Positions 1 to 12,476 of a stretch of 64,000 nt of DNA are shown one piece after another. The notes beneath the pieces were generated by a model that worked only from the letters and a program-made list of their open reading frames with translations, made no database searches and had not been told where the DNA came from. Every line of letters begins with the position of its first letter. Positions within the stretch are counted from its first letter, which is position 1. The stretch is from contig JAJFZO010000229.1 of NCBI GenBank assembly GCA_021397835.1, positions 558,001 to 622,000 on the forward strand. Reading direction: 5' to 3'. A program made the translations under genes and the position numbers. Source of the DNA: Moringa oleifera. Taxonomy: Eukaryota; Streptophyta; Magnoliopsida; Brassicales; Moringaceae.

Positions 1-2672
1 TTTGGACCGAAGAAATTGCCTGAGGTGGGGAAGAGTATTGGGAAGACTGTCAAGAGCTTTCAACAGGTTAGTTAGTATATTTGGGTCTGTTTGGTCAATG
101 GGTAATGAAGGAAAATGAAGGAAAGTTTTGAAGATTGCAATTCCTATGCTGTGTTAGTTTTCCCAAATTAAAAGAAAAAGAACATGAAGAAGAGCTGAAG
201 AAGTCATGCTTGTTTTCTATTTCATTCCACATTTGGTGTAATGACTATCTAGATAGAAAAGAGTAAGAAGAGTTCTGAATTTTTGTTGCTTTAATTCCAT
301 TTTGGCTGGCCAATAAATTGAGGTAGACAGATAGTAAAAACAAGTTTAATTCTGTTAAGACAAGAGAAGTGAGGAATCAGAGGACTTTTCAACTTGTAGT
401 TATAATTTTGTTTTTGTCTGAAAAAGTTGGAATGAAATTGGCTGAACTAGGTCCAATAGCAGCTGAATGGGGGTTTGGTTAAGGAGTTTTTTAGTAGGCT
501 AGGTACTAACTAATGAACATTTGATGCTTCAGGTTTCAATTTATTCTTAATTTTCATGTGTTGAAAGAGCAATTATATGACGAGAATGATTGAAATTAGA
601 AGACTTGCCATTCTTCTTATTTGATTTCATTTTATTTTCTGATTAACCTTTTCATTTCTGTTGTGCCATCGTGTGTTTATGTAATTATCATTTATCAGTA
701 ATCTTGGGGAGAGAGAGATAGAAACGAAAATGAGTTTTTCCCAATGTGATCACTCATTTCATAGTGTTTCAGTCTACAATATTATGAATATTTTGTCGTT
801 TCTTTCCGTTGTCTGGACAATAGAACCTCGACTTAAATCATCTTTTTTTTCCTGAATCCATGTTGCTGGCTGACAGAGAAATCAGATTACTTTCTAAGTA
901 ATTTCATCTGCGCAGGATCATCCACTATGCTTATCCTTTTTGTTATACTATCTTTATTGAGAAAGATCAGATTTGAAGCACCCTTAGTTGCATATTCAGA
1001 AGGTACCATTTAATGAAGACAAAAAGCTTTGCTGGTTGCTGGTGAAAAATGAGAAAGGGTCTTTGAGGTACCAATTTGGCATAAAACTTTGAGTATGCCA
1101 TTGGCAGTAGGAAAGAGAGACTACTATTGTTAATACATTTGGGTTTCCAACCCTGAGGGGTTCAACCACCCCTGTTAAGCAAAATTCGACTTGTAGGGTA
1201 GGTCTAGGCTCAAATCCTCTCAGAGCCACTTGAAGTTTCTTGGTCGTTAACTTCAGGGCACACAGAAAGACAGATCCCCATCCACTAGTCTGATTCCCCT
1301 CCCTTCCCTCCCCTTGGGGGTATTCCTGTTATAAAAAGAGTACATTTAGCTTGCCATTTTCCAGTACCAAATAGATCTTGAGTTTATAAAACACAAAGAA
1401 ACCTTGTTTGAACTCTTCTCAGGCCAAAGGTACCTATTGAGGCATTTATAGAATTTTCCAGTGGTCAGTTCATCTTCTTTGCTTTGTCTAATACATACCC
1501 GTTCATTACCTTGCTTAACAAGGCTACACCCTCTCTCTCCCATTAAGAGTATTTATATGATCATATACTGCCCTTTTTACTTGCACAAGGCATTATTTCT
1601 GCTCTAACTTTTTCTTTAGTTTCGTTTAATAGTTCACTGTACATGCAGCACTGTGTAGACTTGCATTGGGAGCCCTTTTCTTAGATTGCACTAACACCCT
1701 GAATCTTGTCTTTTTTCTTTGTCGGATTTGCTATATTACTTGAAATTGGTCAATTTCTTTTTCCTGTATCCAGTCTCTATAATTCATTCGCCTTCAATAT
1801 TTCCTCTCAGCATTTTCTGGGGGAAAATCATGTCCCATTGATTCATCCTTTTATGAATCTTCTCACCAATGTTCTACCTATTGTGCATTGGAAACAGCTC
1901 TGTACCATCGAAAAATTTCATATCCTTTTCTTGTTATAGTGGGCAAACATATTGACTTTGGGGGAAGAACTGTCATTTTTATTTTCCAGGTTGATCAACT
2001 CTTATCCATTTTTATGAGGAGAATGAAGTTGTTGATGGTAATCCATACTCTTATTAACTTGAAAGTGAAGCTGACATAAGCAGTCGTCACCCATGTAAGA
2101 AAAAGTACTAAACATTCTTGATAAATTGAAAAATCATCCCATGTCAGTAGCAAAATCTTCAACTCTAGTGTTCAGTGTTCCTTGGAAAGATGAGAAATGT
2201 GATATCGATCTTTTGTGAAACTAACAGTCTATAACTTGGCCTTTGAGATTAGTCTTGGGAGTTCACTCCATTAATTGCTGCATCTCTTGATCATTTCTGG
2301 AAAACTTTGTTTGAAGAAACAAGTACTTATGTTGTTCAAGAAACATGTATCATCTGGTTACTGAGGATATCATCAACCAATGCCCTTTTCTGGATTAACC
2401 CAACTGAACCTTGTGATTTTCAAGTGAAGCCAGTCATGAATATGTTCCAGAGCACACACGTCCATGTCTGCACTCAATGAAATAATGTCGATACCTTTCC
2501 TTGTGTAATATATGTGATTGGCTCGTGAATTTGGCAGGCTGCAAAGGAGTTCGAGTCTGAGCTTAAAAAGGAACCCGAATCTGTTGCAGAGTCATCTGGT
2601 GAGAAACCTATAGCAGTCAGTGACGAGGAGAAAAAAGAAATCAAGGTACCAAGCTCGAAGGAGAGTGTATGA
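1..2672 (+). CDS. TATA: Thylakoid Sec-independent (twin-arginine) translocase subunit TatA/Tha4, 3' end only
   Basis: The 5' part lies outside the window. Two exons are visible: 1-66 and 2538-2672 (stop TGA 2670-2672), joined in phase 0 across a 2.47-kb intron (GTTAGT...GGCAG). The first exon encodes the end of the TatA amphipathic helix, with the family signature FGPKKLPEVGKSIGKTVKSF. The second encodes an acidic, Glu/Lys-rich, Ala/Ser-containing tail beginning AAKEFESELKKEPE. In plants TatA (Tha4/cpTatA) is a single-span thylakoid protein that oligomerises with cpTatC-Hcf106 and lets folded twin-arginine proteins cross into the lumen. The transit peptide and membrane span are upstream of base 1. 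Hcf106 (TatB) is the alternative, but the helix wording and the short tail fit Tha4 better. No other coding signal was seen inside the long intron. Confidence 0.88.
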
Positions 2673-5460
2673 CGTTTTAGAGTATCTATGTTAGTAGTTC
2701 ATTCAGCCGTCCTGTTGTTAAGCTTCATACAAGTTGAGCATATTGAATATTTGATAAATTATAGGAGAAATTACGTTAAAGAAAACTATTTGGTTTATTA
2801 TGTTTTCTGTTTCTGGAGCCGAAAGTAGCCAATATAGATTTTTTCCAGCATCCAGGCAGCATTTCGACCCAGATAATACGATAGTTTCATCATTTCCTAT
2901 TTGATAAACTCCACATCTGAGATATGCCCCATGCGTCAAGGAACCTTCTCTTCCTTTCAACATTTCAGATGGAATTTGCTCGATGAACAGATGCTTTATT
3001 TAAGCGATCGATTCAACGATGTAGATAATTTGTTATTTATAATGTTATATATTTTAATAATCGGTTTTAAACTAAATGTTCGGATCATGGCTATGTGAAC
3101 AATTTATCATTTTTTATATTCCAAGAAGTTTATTTCATTTATATTTGGAGAAAAAACAAGACTTTTGTAATTATTTTATTATGGAAAATTCCAGGTTTGA
3201 ATATTAATTTTTTTAGGATTTTTAAATTTCTTTGTGGTTATTAAATTAAAGATTACACAAAATAGTCATTGGTATTTCAAGTTTTTTCTTAATTTATCTT
3301 GATTATAATGAAAAAAATTGATGGGTATTATTATTTTTAAAACAATGAATTTTAGATTTTTAGATTTTTAATTTAGTGCTCCTAATTTATTTTTAAGCAT
3401 TCAGATTGTTTACAAAATATAAAGTATATTTAATAAATAAAAAATTAAATAATTGAAAAAGAAGAAAGAGCATGGGAGATTGGGAGAAGTAGTGCAGCTT
3501 GTCCAAGTGAATATAATACTAATTTTGATCATGATTTGTAAATTGATCGGACACACTACCGAGGTGGTGACCCACTTGCTGAATCTTCTAGAGCAACGGA
3601 TTGGAATGGCGTCTATTGGGAAGAGTGGACTCTGATGTGCACCATATAAAAATCCCCATTTATCTGATTTACCTATTTTTTTAATATTACTTGAATGGGC
3701 AGGTGTAAAGGCAAAAGTTGGTGAGAGAATAAATAAATTAATTAAATAAAAACCCAGTAAAAATTATATTATAATAATAATAATTCATTTTTTATTAAAA
3801 TTAATTTAAACTAAAATAAGTTAATGATGTACATTTCATTTCACATGTCATTTTATTGAATATAATTTTTATTTTTATTTTTGGTATTTTTTTAGATATT
3901 TATTATAAAAATACTTTAAAAATATATAACATTTATAATACAATAAATGTGATGTTATCATTTTTAAATATAATATAAAATTTTGATCTTTTATAATTTA
4001 TATACATGCTAAATTTTTTAAAAAATAATTATAAATATAATTTTAAAGTAAATAATATCTATGTTTTGACGAGTTTAATCATAAAAACAATTATTTGCAT
4101 GATGAATTACTATATATAATAAATGTTATTATAGATCGTTATTATAATATAAATCATAATAACTTTCTTTGTAATAATATTTAAATAAAAAATTATAAAG
4201 AATTTAATCTATTAGTAAGTAATTTAATTTTAAAATAAATATTATTTATAATATAATACAAAATAAAAATACCATCTCTATCATTACACAAATTTTGATA
4301 TAAATTATAGTTAATTAAATTATTAAATATAAAATTTAAACACTTTGTTGACTTTAAAAAAGGGATCAGAGCCTTTATAATAATTTTTTTAAAAAAGAAG
4401 GAATTGTTAAAGACTAAATGCTTTTCTCTTATCTTCTTTTTTCTCTTTTCTTTTAATTAATTAATCAAAAATTGAAATGGATAAAGTTCTTATAAACAAA
4501 GGGCCAATGGATAAAGGACCTTTATTGGACTCACCCAATCACCATAAAACAATGGGCACTTTAGGGATTTTATATTTTTTAAAAAAATTAAAATAAAAAT
4601 GGGTTTTATTTATATTTCAAATTTGTATCATTATGCATTCACTTTAATCATGAAGTAATTAAATAATTGTTTAATTTTTTTTTAAAAGTAATTAAAGAAG
4701 TAATAATTCACTAATGATGTTAGTCATCATTCTGGAGCAAATCCAAATCTTTCTACAACAATTATAAGTCTCATTATAATTTTTGAATATATATATATAT
4801 ATATATATATATGTGATATAAGATTGCACTAATCAATTCGTCTAAAGTTGGAACCTTATTCTTTTGAATATTTTAGCACGCGTTGGTATCAAATTATTTT
4901 TATTAAAATATTCAAAAAATTTAATATAAAATCATAAGTAAATATTTAATACAATTTTTAAAATTTTATTATAAAAGCTATTCATAATAAATAACGCCCT
5001 TTAACATAATTCATCTGATTGCCTTTCATTTCTAAAGTTTGAGATGGATTATATCGAATACAAATTGATTTAAAATATAATTTATAAATATTTATAAATA
5101 TATTTTAATTTTATAAATTAAATAAATTTTTTTAATAAATAAAATTATGTAATGTGGATCAATAATTATGATTATAAAAAGGACTATAAAACACAATATG
5201 GATACCAAACCAACATTTAAGATACAATGTTTTGAATGATTTATGGACTTTTTAGTGAATTAATCCTTTAGGGTTTATTGCTTTTGCAATTTAACATATT
5301 GCATAAGTTACACTTAACATTATTACTAAAACATTTATGATGTATTTTATTTTAAGAAAATCAATAAAAATTTTGAATTAAAGAATTTTAATATTAAGCT
5401 TTTTTTTAAAAAAATTGCCTTTTAATTCCATTATACAAAATTAATTCTTAAAAATAACTT
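2673..5460. other. Intergenic region between TATA and the bHLH gene
   Basis: After the TATA stop there is roughly 400 bases of mixed-composition 3' UTR-like sequence, then very AT-rich DNA to about 5460. A short, less AT-rich stretch at about 3455-3640 reads openly in one frame, but I recognise no protein in it. No gene is supported. Confidence 0.5.
4787..4812. repeat. (AT)13 microsatellite
   Basis: Thirteen uninterrupted AT units in AT-rich intergenic DNA. Confidence 0.95.
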
Positions 5461-5618
5461 CCCCATTTCTCTCTGCCTCTCTTCACTGTAAGCACATCAC
5501 AATCCACTCTTGAGCACTTACAAGCCGGACCAGAGAACCCCAAAAGCTCGAAAACTGAGAAAGAAGAAAGAGGGAGCGTTTTTCATTTCTCTCTCTCTCT
5601 CTTTCACTTCTCTCTTTG

Positions 5619-5720
5619 GAAAGCCTGTAAGACCCGAGAATTGAAAGTTCAAAAGGAAGCTCTTTCTCTCCTCTCTTCCGAAAGCCTGTAAGACCCAAAA
5701 ATTGAAAGTTCAAAAGGGAA
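5619..5720 (+). repeat. Direct repeat in the bHLH leader/promoter region
   Basis: Two copies of about 40 bases (5619-5658 and 5680-5720), starting AAAGCCTGTAAGACCC and continuing ATTGAAAGTTCAAAAGG, lie 61 bases apart. A third, poorer copy may lie at about 5520-5570. CT-rich runs (for example 5588-5602) surround them. The position, 330-430 bases before the bHLH start codon, suggests 5' UTR or core promoter. Confidence 0.7.
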
Positions 5721-6047
5721 CAAAAACACAGGACATTCACCATTAACGATAAACGCAAGCACTTCTTTCTTGGAATCCGAAATTCCCTTTCCGGGTTATC
5801 GGGCTACGGATCTGCCACCTATTTCACCAACACCCCTACCTTTTTCGGGTTTCCCATAAACCCCAAAACCCATTATGTTCCTATAAAACTCTATTTGCAC
5901 TCTCTACAACATTCTTTGCTACTACTTCTCTCTGCTCTATAAACGCACAGCGCCAAAACAAAAGCGAAGACCCCATATAGTAGTAATTGTCACTTTTTCG
6001 GACAATTGATAAAATTACTAGTCCTCTTCTTTTTGGTGGGTATTCTC

Positions 6048-9000
6048 ATGGCGGGCAATCATCAGCAGGAAGGTTTGGCTGACGATTTCTTTGAGCAGAT
6101 CTTGGCTGTGCCACCTGGCTATGGTGGTTCTGGTGGTGCTGGTGGTGAGGTGGGATCCACTATGCCCATGGTCTTGCAGCTGGGCTCCACTAGTGGTGGC
6201 GGTGGGTTTAGAGGGATGGGTATGGGCATGATGCCTCTGGGGTTGAATTTGGAACATGGATTCTTGAGACACGAAGATGGTGGCGGTGTTGTTAATGGGA
6301 ATAACAATAACAACCACAATAATGCTCCTTCTTCTTCTACTGCCATCAATGTAAGTCGCTCTCTTTCCTTCTCTCCATCCCTCCCTCTCCCTCTCCTTCT
6401 CCGTTTTTTACTCAAACTTTTTCTGTGTCCTAGTTTGGGGTTGTTTGTCGCAGAAACGGACTTGTTTTCGTCTTCTGGCACTGGGTAGTGCTAGGTTTGG
6501 CGTTTTTTGGGTTGTCTCCTAGAAGAATATTTTCTTTACTTGGGTGTAGTAGTACTTGTCCTGTTATGTCTTTAACATGAACAATTCTTCTTTTCTTTTC
6601 CCTTCTGAGAATCGATTTTAACATGAAAAACTGGTTGACAACAAGCTTCTGTTTCCTTTCTTATCAATTGATGGGTGGTAAAATTGTCGATGATGTGGAC
6701 GAACAGTACATCTTGGTATTGAAATTTCCTCGCATGTTAGCAAGCAATAATGGAATTGGATATTCATAGTTCCATTTTTTTACCATTTCTATGAAAAATG
6801 GATGGAATGGATTGTGTCATATGGGTTACTTATGGAAACGCATGGGGTTTTATTTCCATGGAACTTTATCATAGATTCTGAAGTTTCAGCTGTTCCTCGG
6901 CTGGGAATTTCAAATCCTGGGAGATCTTTATGCATAAATTTTTTCTAAATACCAAGTAAGTACCTTTCTTATTTGGAATCAGCTTTTTCTCCCGGTGGGT
7001 TATATGGTATTCTCTGTTGAATTCTCTCCCATGGAACATCAAATTGATCTTTGCAGTTGCAGAAGGGTAGAAATAGTAGTATGATTGACATTATAAGGAC
7101 AATTCAGTCAGATCACTTGCTTTATACTTTGTCTGTGGCAGGAGAGAGAGACTTTGCATATGGCAGGTCTGTTTCCATCGTTTGGACAAATAGAAGTTCA
7201 GCCTGTCCGGCCTCCACCACCCCCTCAGCCGCCTGGTCCACCGCAGCTCCACCAGGTATCATACTTTTTTTTTGACGAAAATGCCCTTGATTCCAAAGGG
7301 TCTCTCAGTTTCTGTCTTTGTGTGAGCTTTTGGTTGCTGTGAAGTAAAAGCTTATCTTTTTATTGAAGAATTACCTTTTGGTGATCTTTTCTATATTTGG
7401 GATTGACAATTGCCCTTTTCGCATCTACTTTTAAGGGGTCACTTAGTCAGGGGCACCTTTGATATTTAGGGAGAATCAAGGGGTTTTATAGCTGGAGTAA
7501 ACAGAAAAATGTTTTACTGGGAAGTGATGTGCACGCTCTCCTAGAGAGCGTGGGAGTGAAAAGTGAGTGATGATACTAACACACAGAATTGGTGTCGTGC
7601 ACGTGCGTGTTTTTCCAATCGTGTGGGGCACTGTGCAATTATTATGTCATCTTATGTAAGGGGGAGTGAGTGGTCCTTTTCAGCTTTTGTAGTGGTAATC
7701 TTTGTCATTTCTTGGGTTGTGTCTCCAACCTGCTTTAAGGACGTGCCAGTTTAGCAAGCTTAGCAAGTTGTCCAGGTAAAAGGTATTCACTTAGCCAATC
7801 AAATGTTGTTTTAATTTCCTGTTTTTGAGAAATTCTACTTAATATTTTAATTAAGCTAATGTTTTACGGTAATTAATGATTCCGATATTAAGAAGTTTGA
7901 GAGAATGATTGCTGCAATTTGCATGTAAAGTTTTCTCACATAGCATGTGCATGGAGTGCTGGTTTCTACCGGATACGGGAACTTATGTTTTCTCTAGGCA
8001 AAAGAGTTTCTTATTTTTGACTTTTTAAATAAAATATTGACTTTTATGTTTGTATGATCATTACGGAGCAATTTAAGGATAATATAATTTTCTATGAAGA
8101 GTGACAGTACGTTGTTTGAGAAACGCACAAAACTATCACTTGAATTTACAAAAAGTGGTGGTAAAATAAGTTGCTGGCAAGGCTGTCTTAGCTCAGAATG
8201 TGGATGTAACATTTCTTGCTCTATGAAATTTTGATAATCCTCATAGAAATACTTTGATGTTCACCTTTCCTATTTCTGTTTCATTTTCGTTTAAATATGG
8301 TCTTTAGGTGAATGAAAATTAGCTGAATTTGTTTCATTTTATGTGGCTTCAATTTGATTTATCTGCTAAAGAAGTTAAATTGCAAGCCCTTGTGTCTGCT
8401 GTTTTGTTCTTCTTTCCTATATAACCTATCAGAGTATTACGTCCTGAGTAGGAAATGTTTCACAACCATGTTTAGTGTATATTGAGTTGGCTAAAATGCA
8501 ACTCCTCATGCTTTCTAATGTCTGGTTCTAGCTCCTCAGGCAGAACTTTCCAACTGTTAGGTTTACTGTTTAATCAAGTTGAGAATTACTGTTGCATGCC
8601 AGGAAGCCATGAAATTTTTTTGCGCAAAAACATCATTATGTTTATTTGCAATTGTTATTGTAAGTAATATATTGCTTTCTGTTGTGGGTTACCTATCGCC
8701 CACATGTATCTTTTGTTGTTCTGTGTGGGCAAAATGATGCTTACCCCTGGTCTTTCTGCTTTACTGAGCTTTCTTTGATATTTTTGTCTTTTTCTTTTCA
8801 TTTCTACCTACTATATGTAATTTTACATCATTTGTTATATCCTGATGCAGCCTTTCCATGGCCAACCAACTCCTGGACCAGTTGCTGCTGCACCACACCC
8901 ACCGGCTATTCGGCCCAGGGTTCGAGCAAGACGAGGGCAAGCCACAGATCCACACAGTATAGCTGAGCGGGTAAACTTACTTGTTCTTTTCTTATGACCA

Positions 9001-11129
9001 AATCATGGAATGTGGTATTGTTGTTATGATAGTTCTTTTGGATAGTGCAGTGACTTCTTTCCTATTGAGGATATTTGATAAAATACCTATTTAATATGTA
9101 AGACATTTCAATATCTCACTGCCCAAACCAAAATAATTGAATCTTGAGTTGTGGAGTTTTGTGATCTGTGGAAGGATCAAATGGCTTTGATGTTAGCAAA
9201 AGTATGGCCCTGATTGCCTGCTTCCATTGTTTGAAACGGTGGATATCTTTCCTGTGGTGGTATCAAAAAGCATCTCTTCTTTTCTTTGAGGAATTTGATA
9301 GCAACTGAGATTCAAGATGCGAAAATACAAGTAGAAAAGCCAACGAAGCTATTGATCCCTTCATAACAGCCGAGGCTTCTCTCTTTCTAGCCTACAAGAA
9401 ATTATTCTTGATATCTATGATGTCACGATACTTCATATGGTAGAAAGATCTCACTTGTGGACTTATATTGAAAATTTACGGCTTATCAATTATTAATGAA
9501 TTACCATTTCATTATTATCTTTTCTCTTTCAACTTTCAATACTTGTTTGCCTGTTACTATTGCATGCAGCTTTTCATTTTTTCTTCTGGGTGCAGCTACG
9601 TAGGGAAAGAATTGCAGAGAGAATGAAGGCTTTGCAGGAGTTGGTTCCAAGCTGCAACAAGGTTAGTGTCTTCTTGTGGAATTAGATTATTGTTTATTAA
9701 TATCTTTAGCTGGAGTTCTTTTATTTTCTGTTTTACTGCTTTCAGATCTGCTTTTAATGTTATGTACTATGTGTTCACATAAAAAAGGGACATTGTTGAT
9801 TGGACTACTAAACTAATTTTGCCTTAAGAAATTTGATCGCGTGTGGGAATTTGTCTTTGAGATCTAAGTTCTAAAAAGTACTGACATGTACAAGTTTTCT
9901 TCAGACAGATAGGGCAGCCATGCTCGATGAGATTGTGGATTATGTGAAGTTTCTACGGCTTCAAGTCAAGGTACAGACTATCCCATAAGAGTCTGGAGAA
10001 GGGTCATCTTATGTCATATATTTCAAGTAATTTAGCTTAAAATGATAATAGAGATCTTCATAATTGTAATTAAGTACTTAGCAGTTGTTCTTCGTAACCA
10101 ACTTCTTTTAAGCATTTTATTAGTGTTTGTCGAACTTATCATAATTCACTAATGGTAATGATAGTTTATAGATTAAAAAAAAAAAATTCACATAAGGCCT
10201 TCAATCATGGTGGGGCCTAACCATGTTGAAGATCGCAGACATCATTGAGGAACTTTAGGGATTTCTTTAAAGGTAGTGGTTAAGTTGTCAAGCTTGAAGT
10301 GACTCTATATGGTCTTTGGATCTCTGGATTGAAATCAAGTTAGTATTGAATAGGAATGGATGTGAAATTGAAGTTTTAATCTGATTTTTTCTATTTATTT
10401 AACCAGGTTTTGAGCATGAGTAGATTGGGTGCAGCAGGTGCAGTGGCTCAGCTTGTCGCAGATGTACCCCTATCATCAATAGAGGTAGTGAAACGGGAAC
10501 ACCTGCAACTGTTAAATGTTATTTTGTCGTCTTGTATCGTTACAAATACGAGTTGCTATTATTTCTGTTTGAAGTATCATATCTATGACATATGCACACC
10601 AACAAACCTTGGATATATGTATAGTTCAGTGCCTGCCTACTTGGAACATACATAAGTTTTTGGTCAAATCTAAGTACACCGACCTATTTCTTAAATTTTT
10701 CAATGTGTGTGTTGGGTGATTTTCTAAATCTGTACTTGTGCTTTATTTAAGAGAGTTGTAGTTCATTGTGTGTGAATGTAGTTTTACATGTCGTTTTCTT
10801 TGAATCAATCAATTGGTTCAAGTTATTATCTGTCTCTTTCTAATTGCTAGAACTTCAACTTGTATTGATCTACTTCTTCTGGTCTTCCTCTGATTAAGGG
10901 AGAAGGAATTGACGGTGGAACCAATCAGGCAGCTTGGGAGAAGTGGTCGAATGATGGCACGGAACAACAAGTAGCAAAGCTGATGGAAGAAGACGTTGGA
11001 GCTGCAATGCAATTCCTCCAATCCAAGGCACTCTGCATCATGCCCATATCACTTGCCTCTGCAATCTTCAGGACCCATCAACCTGATGCTCCGACAATCA
11101 TCAAGCCTGAATCAGACAACCCTACATAG
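6048..11129 (+). CDS. UNE12: bHLH transcription factor, UNE12/bHLH7 type (325 aa)
   Basis: Seven coding exons, all in phase 0: 6048-6350, 7142-7255, 8851-8970, 9596-9661, 9905-9970, 10407-10484, 10899-11129. The N-terminus has the family DDFFEQIL motif (about residues 11-18), then Gly-, Met- and Asn-rich stretches. Residues 101-140 carry [11 protein letters not shown] and a polyproline run. The basic helix-loop-helix region is about residues 163-228, split over exons 3-6. It has the H174-E178-R182 contacts for E/G-box recognition and the helix-2 [21 protein letters not shown]. The C-terminal module ([11 protein letters not shown]..., residues about 262-310) is the conserved tail of the UNE12/bHLH7/LRL group. 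The protein should act as a nuclear dimer on E-box DNA; in Arabidopsis UNE12 is linked to female gametophyte function. The ATG at 6048 is the first in frame, and the 101-codon first exon matches the family start. The exact paralogue (UNE12 or bHLH7) cannot be told by eye. Confidence 0.92.
7532..7552. other. GC-rich perfect hairpin in bHLH intron 2
   Basis: CACGCTCTC, a three-base spacer CTA, then GAGAGCGTG: a perfect 9-bp inverted repeat inside an AT-rich intron. A palindromic G-box, GCACGTGC (core 7600-7605), lies 50 bases downstream. Its function is unknown. It could be a transposon end or a regulatory site. Confidence 0.6.
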
Positions 11130-12476
11130 TTGTAGACAAGCATTGACAATTTGCACGCGCCCATCAATGACTCGTCGAGGCGCGTCTGGTTCCCAAATGT
11201 AGTATTCTTACTTGCAAAAGAATATTCTCCTCTCAGGTTCAGTCTCAAACTCCTTATTGAAAAAAAAAACGAAGAAGTCAGCAGATCTGTTTCATTCTTT
11301 CTCCCCATTTTGTCAAAAGGAAAAGTGACTGATTTTGATGCCCAAGAAGAAAGTTAAAAGGCACTTGAAGTTAATGCCATAGTCAAGTGAGAGGAAAAGT
11401 TTTCAAAGCTCTAGTGATGTGCTCTTCTTCTAATATCTGTGGTGGGGTTAGTGGTGGATGACCGAAAAACACTGGTGGTGGAAACTTTGCTTTGCTTTCT
11501 TTTTAGAATAGTGGGATTGTGGGGCCTCTTAAAAGAGATGGATGGTTAATGCCATATGATGTATTTGAAGAAATTTTTAATGCCAAGCTGAAATTGATAA
11601 TAGTCTTGTTGTTTTATTAAGTCATTTTGGAAGCTTCTGTGGTTTGAATTTAAAACAAATACTTTTGTGGGTATTGCTTATATGGTTTGTTTTTCTTCAA
11701 AAAGAAAATTGAAACCTTTTTGGGGATTGCTTAAATTATATTGTAGGATGAGTTGTTGGCCCTCTACCAATTTTGAGTAAAGGTTAAACTTGATGATCGA
11801 TCATGTTTACGTGTTATAGTTAGGCTCTTGATTGGGGAAATTTGGACACGGGATGCATCAATTTTCCATGGTTAGATTTGGGAATCAAATTAGGCAAATA
11901 ACAAATCTCATTGTTGGGTACTCGAGCACCATGGCACACTTCAGCTTATGCACAGGTTCCTTCTAATGAAATACATAATACAATGGGGTTTATATGAGCG
12001 AAACATGGCCAAACACTAATCCTATATGATGAATGCCGAGGAGATTGCGAATTATTTGGAATCATATGAACTAATGGGAGGCAAAAGCAGGACATTGGGC
12101 ATTCTCATCTTTATACTGGGCTGAGGCATCCTTTGGATTGCCCCTCTGCTGGACATTTGGGGCTCAGGAGCTGGCCTTGTGGGCTTATCAGGATTCAAGA
12201 CCCAAGCATAACACTACCATGGATGGATTTATTGTTAAATTGAAGTCTCGTTTCCTTATACTGGCTTTTGTTCCCCTGGTTCTGCTTTATAGTTTAATTG
12301 GCAGATTAGTCTTAAATTCTTCTCTGGGTATTCTGTTTTCTGCTCTCTGGTTCTGGGTCTGCATCCACTGGGACATGCAAACTCATGGCACTTTCTGTTA
12401 CGTTGTGTAAGACTGGTTTTCCAGTTCATGCAAACCCGTACTGCTGTTGCATTTGTTCCTTGAAACCAGAGTATCT
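11130..12476. other. bHLH 3' UTR and PPR upstream region
   Basis: Transcribed-looking 3' UTR runs to about 11700, followed by about 750 bases of promoter/leader for the PPR gene. Short open frames here (for example 12138-12410) show no family resemblance and end in stops. No additional gene is supported. Confidence 0.5.

Noticed and set aside
996..1229. Minus-strand open frame with a GFEPR-like start, and a plus-strand GGCTCAAATCC resembling a tRNA T-loop
   Set aside because: It lies within the long TATA intron. No matching acceptor stem or anticodon arm could be found 70 bases upstream, so no tRNA is supported.
3453..3640. Coding-like, less AT-rich stretch (frame reading HYRGGDPLAESSRATDWNG)
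   Set aside because: Short, interrupted by a stop, no start or splice context, and no family recognised. A protein search would decide it.
6006..6047. N-terminal extension of the bHLH frame with a hydrophobic stretch
   Set aside because: The extension would start at TTG, not ATG. The family starts at the ATG at 6048.
7051..7141. Longer exon 2 of the bHLH gene starting after an upstream CAG
   Set aside because: It runs in a different frame from the conserved [11 protein letters not shown] block. The acceptor at 7141 keeps phase 0 with both neighbours.
12138..12410. Open frame upstream of the PPR gene
   Set aside because: No family resemblance; it ends before the PPR frame and lies in leader/promoter sequence.
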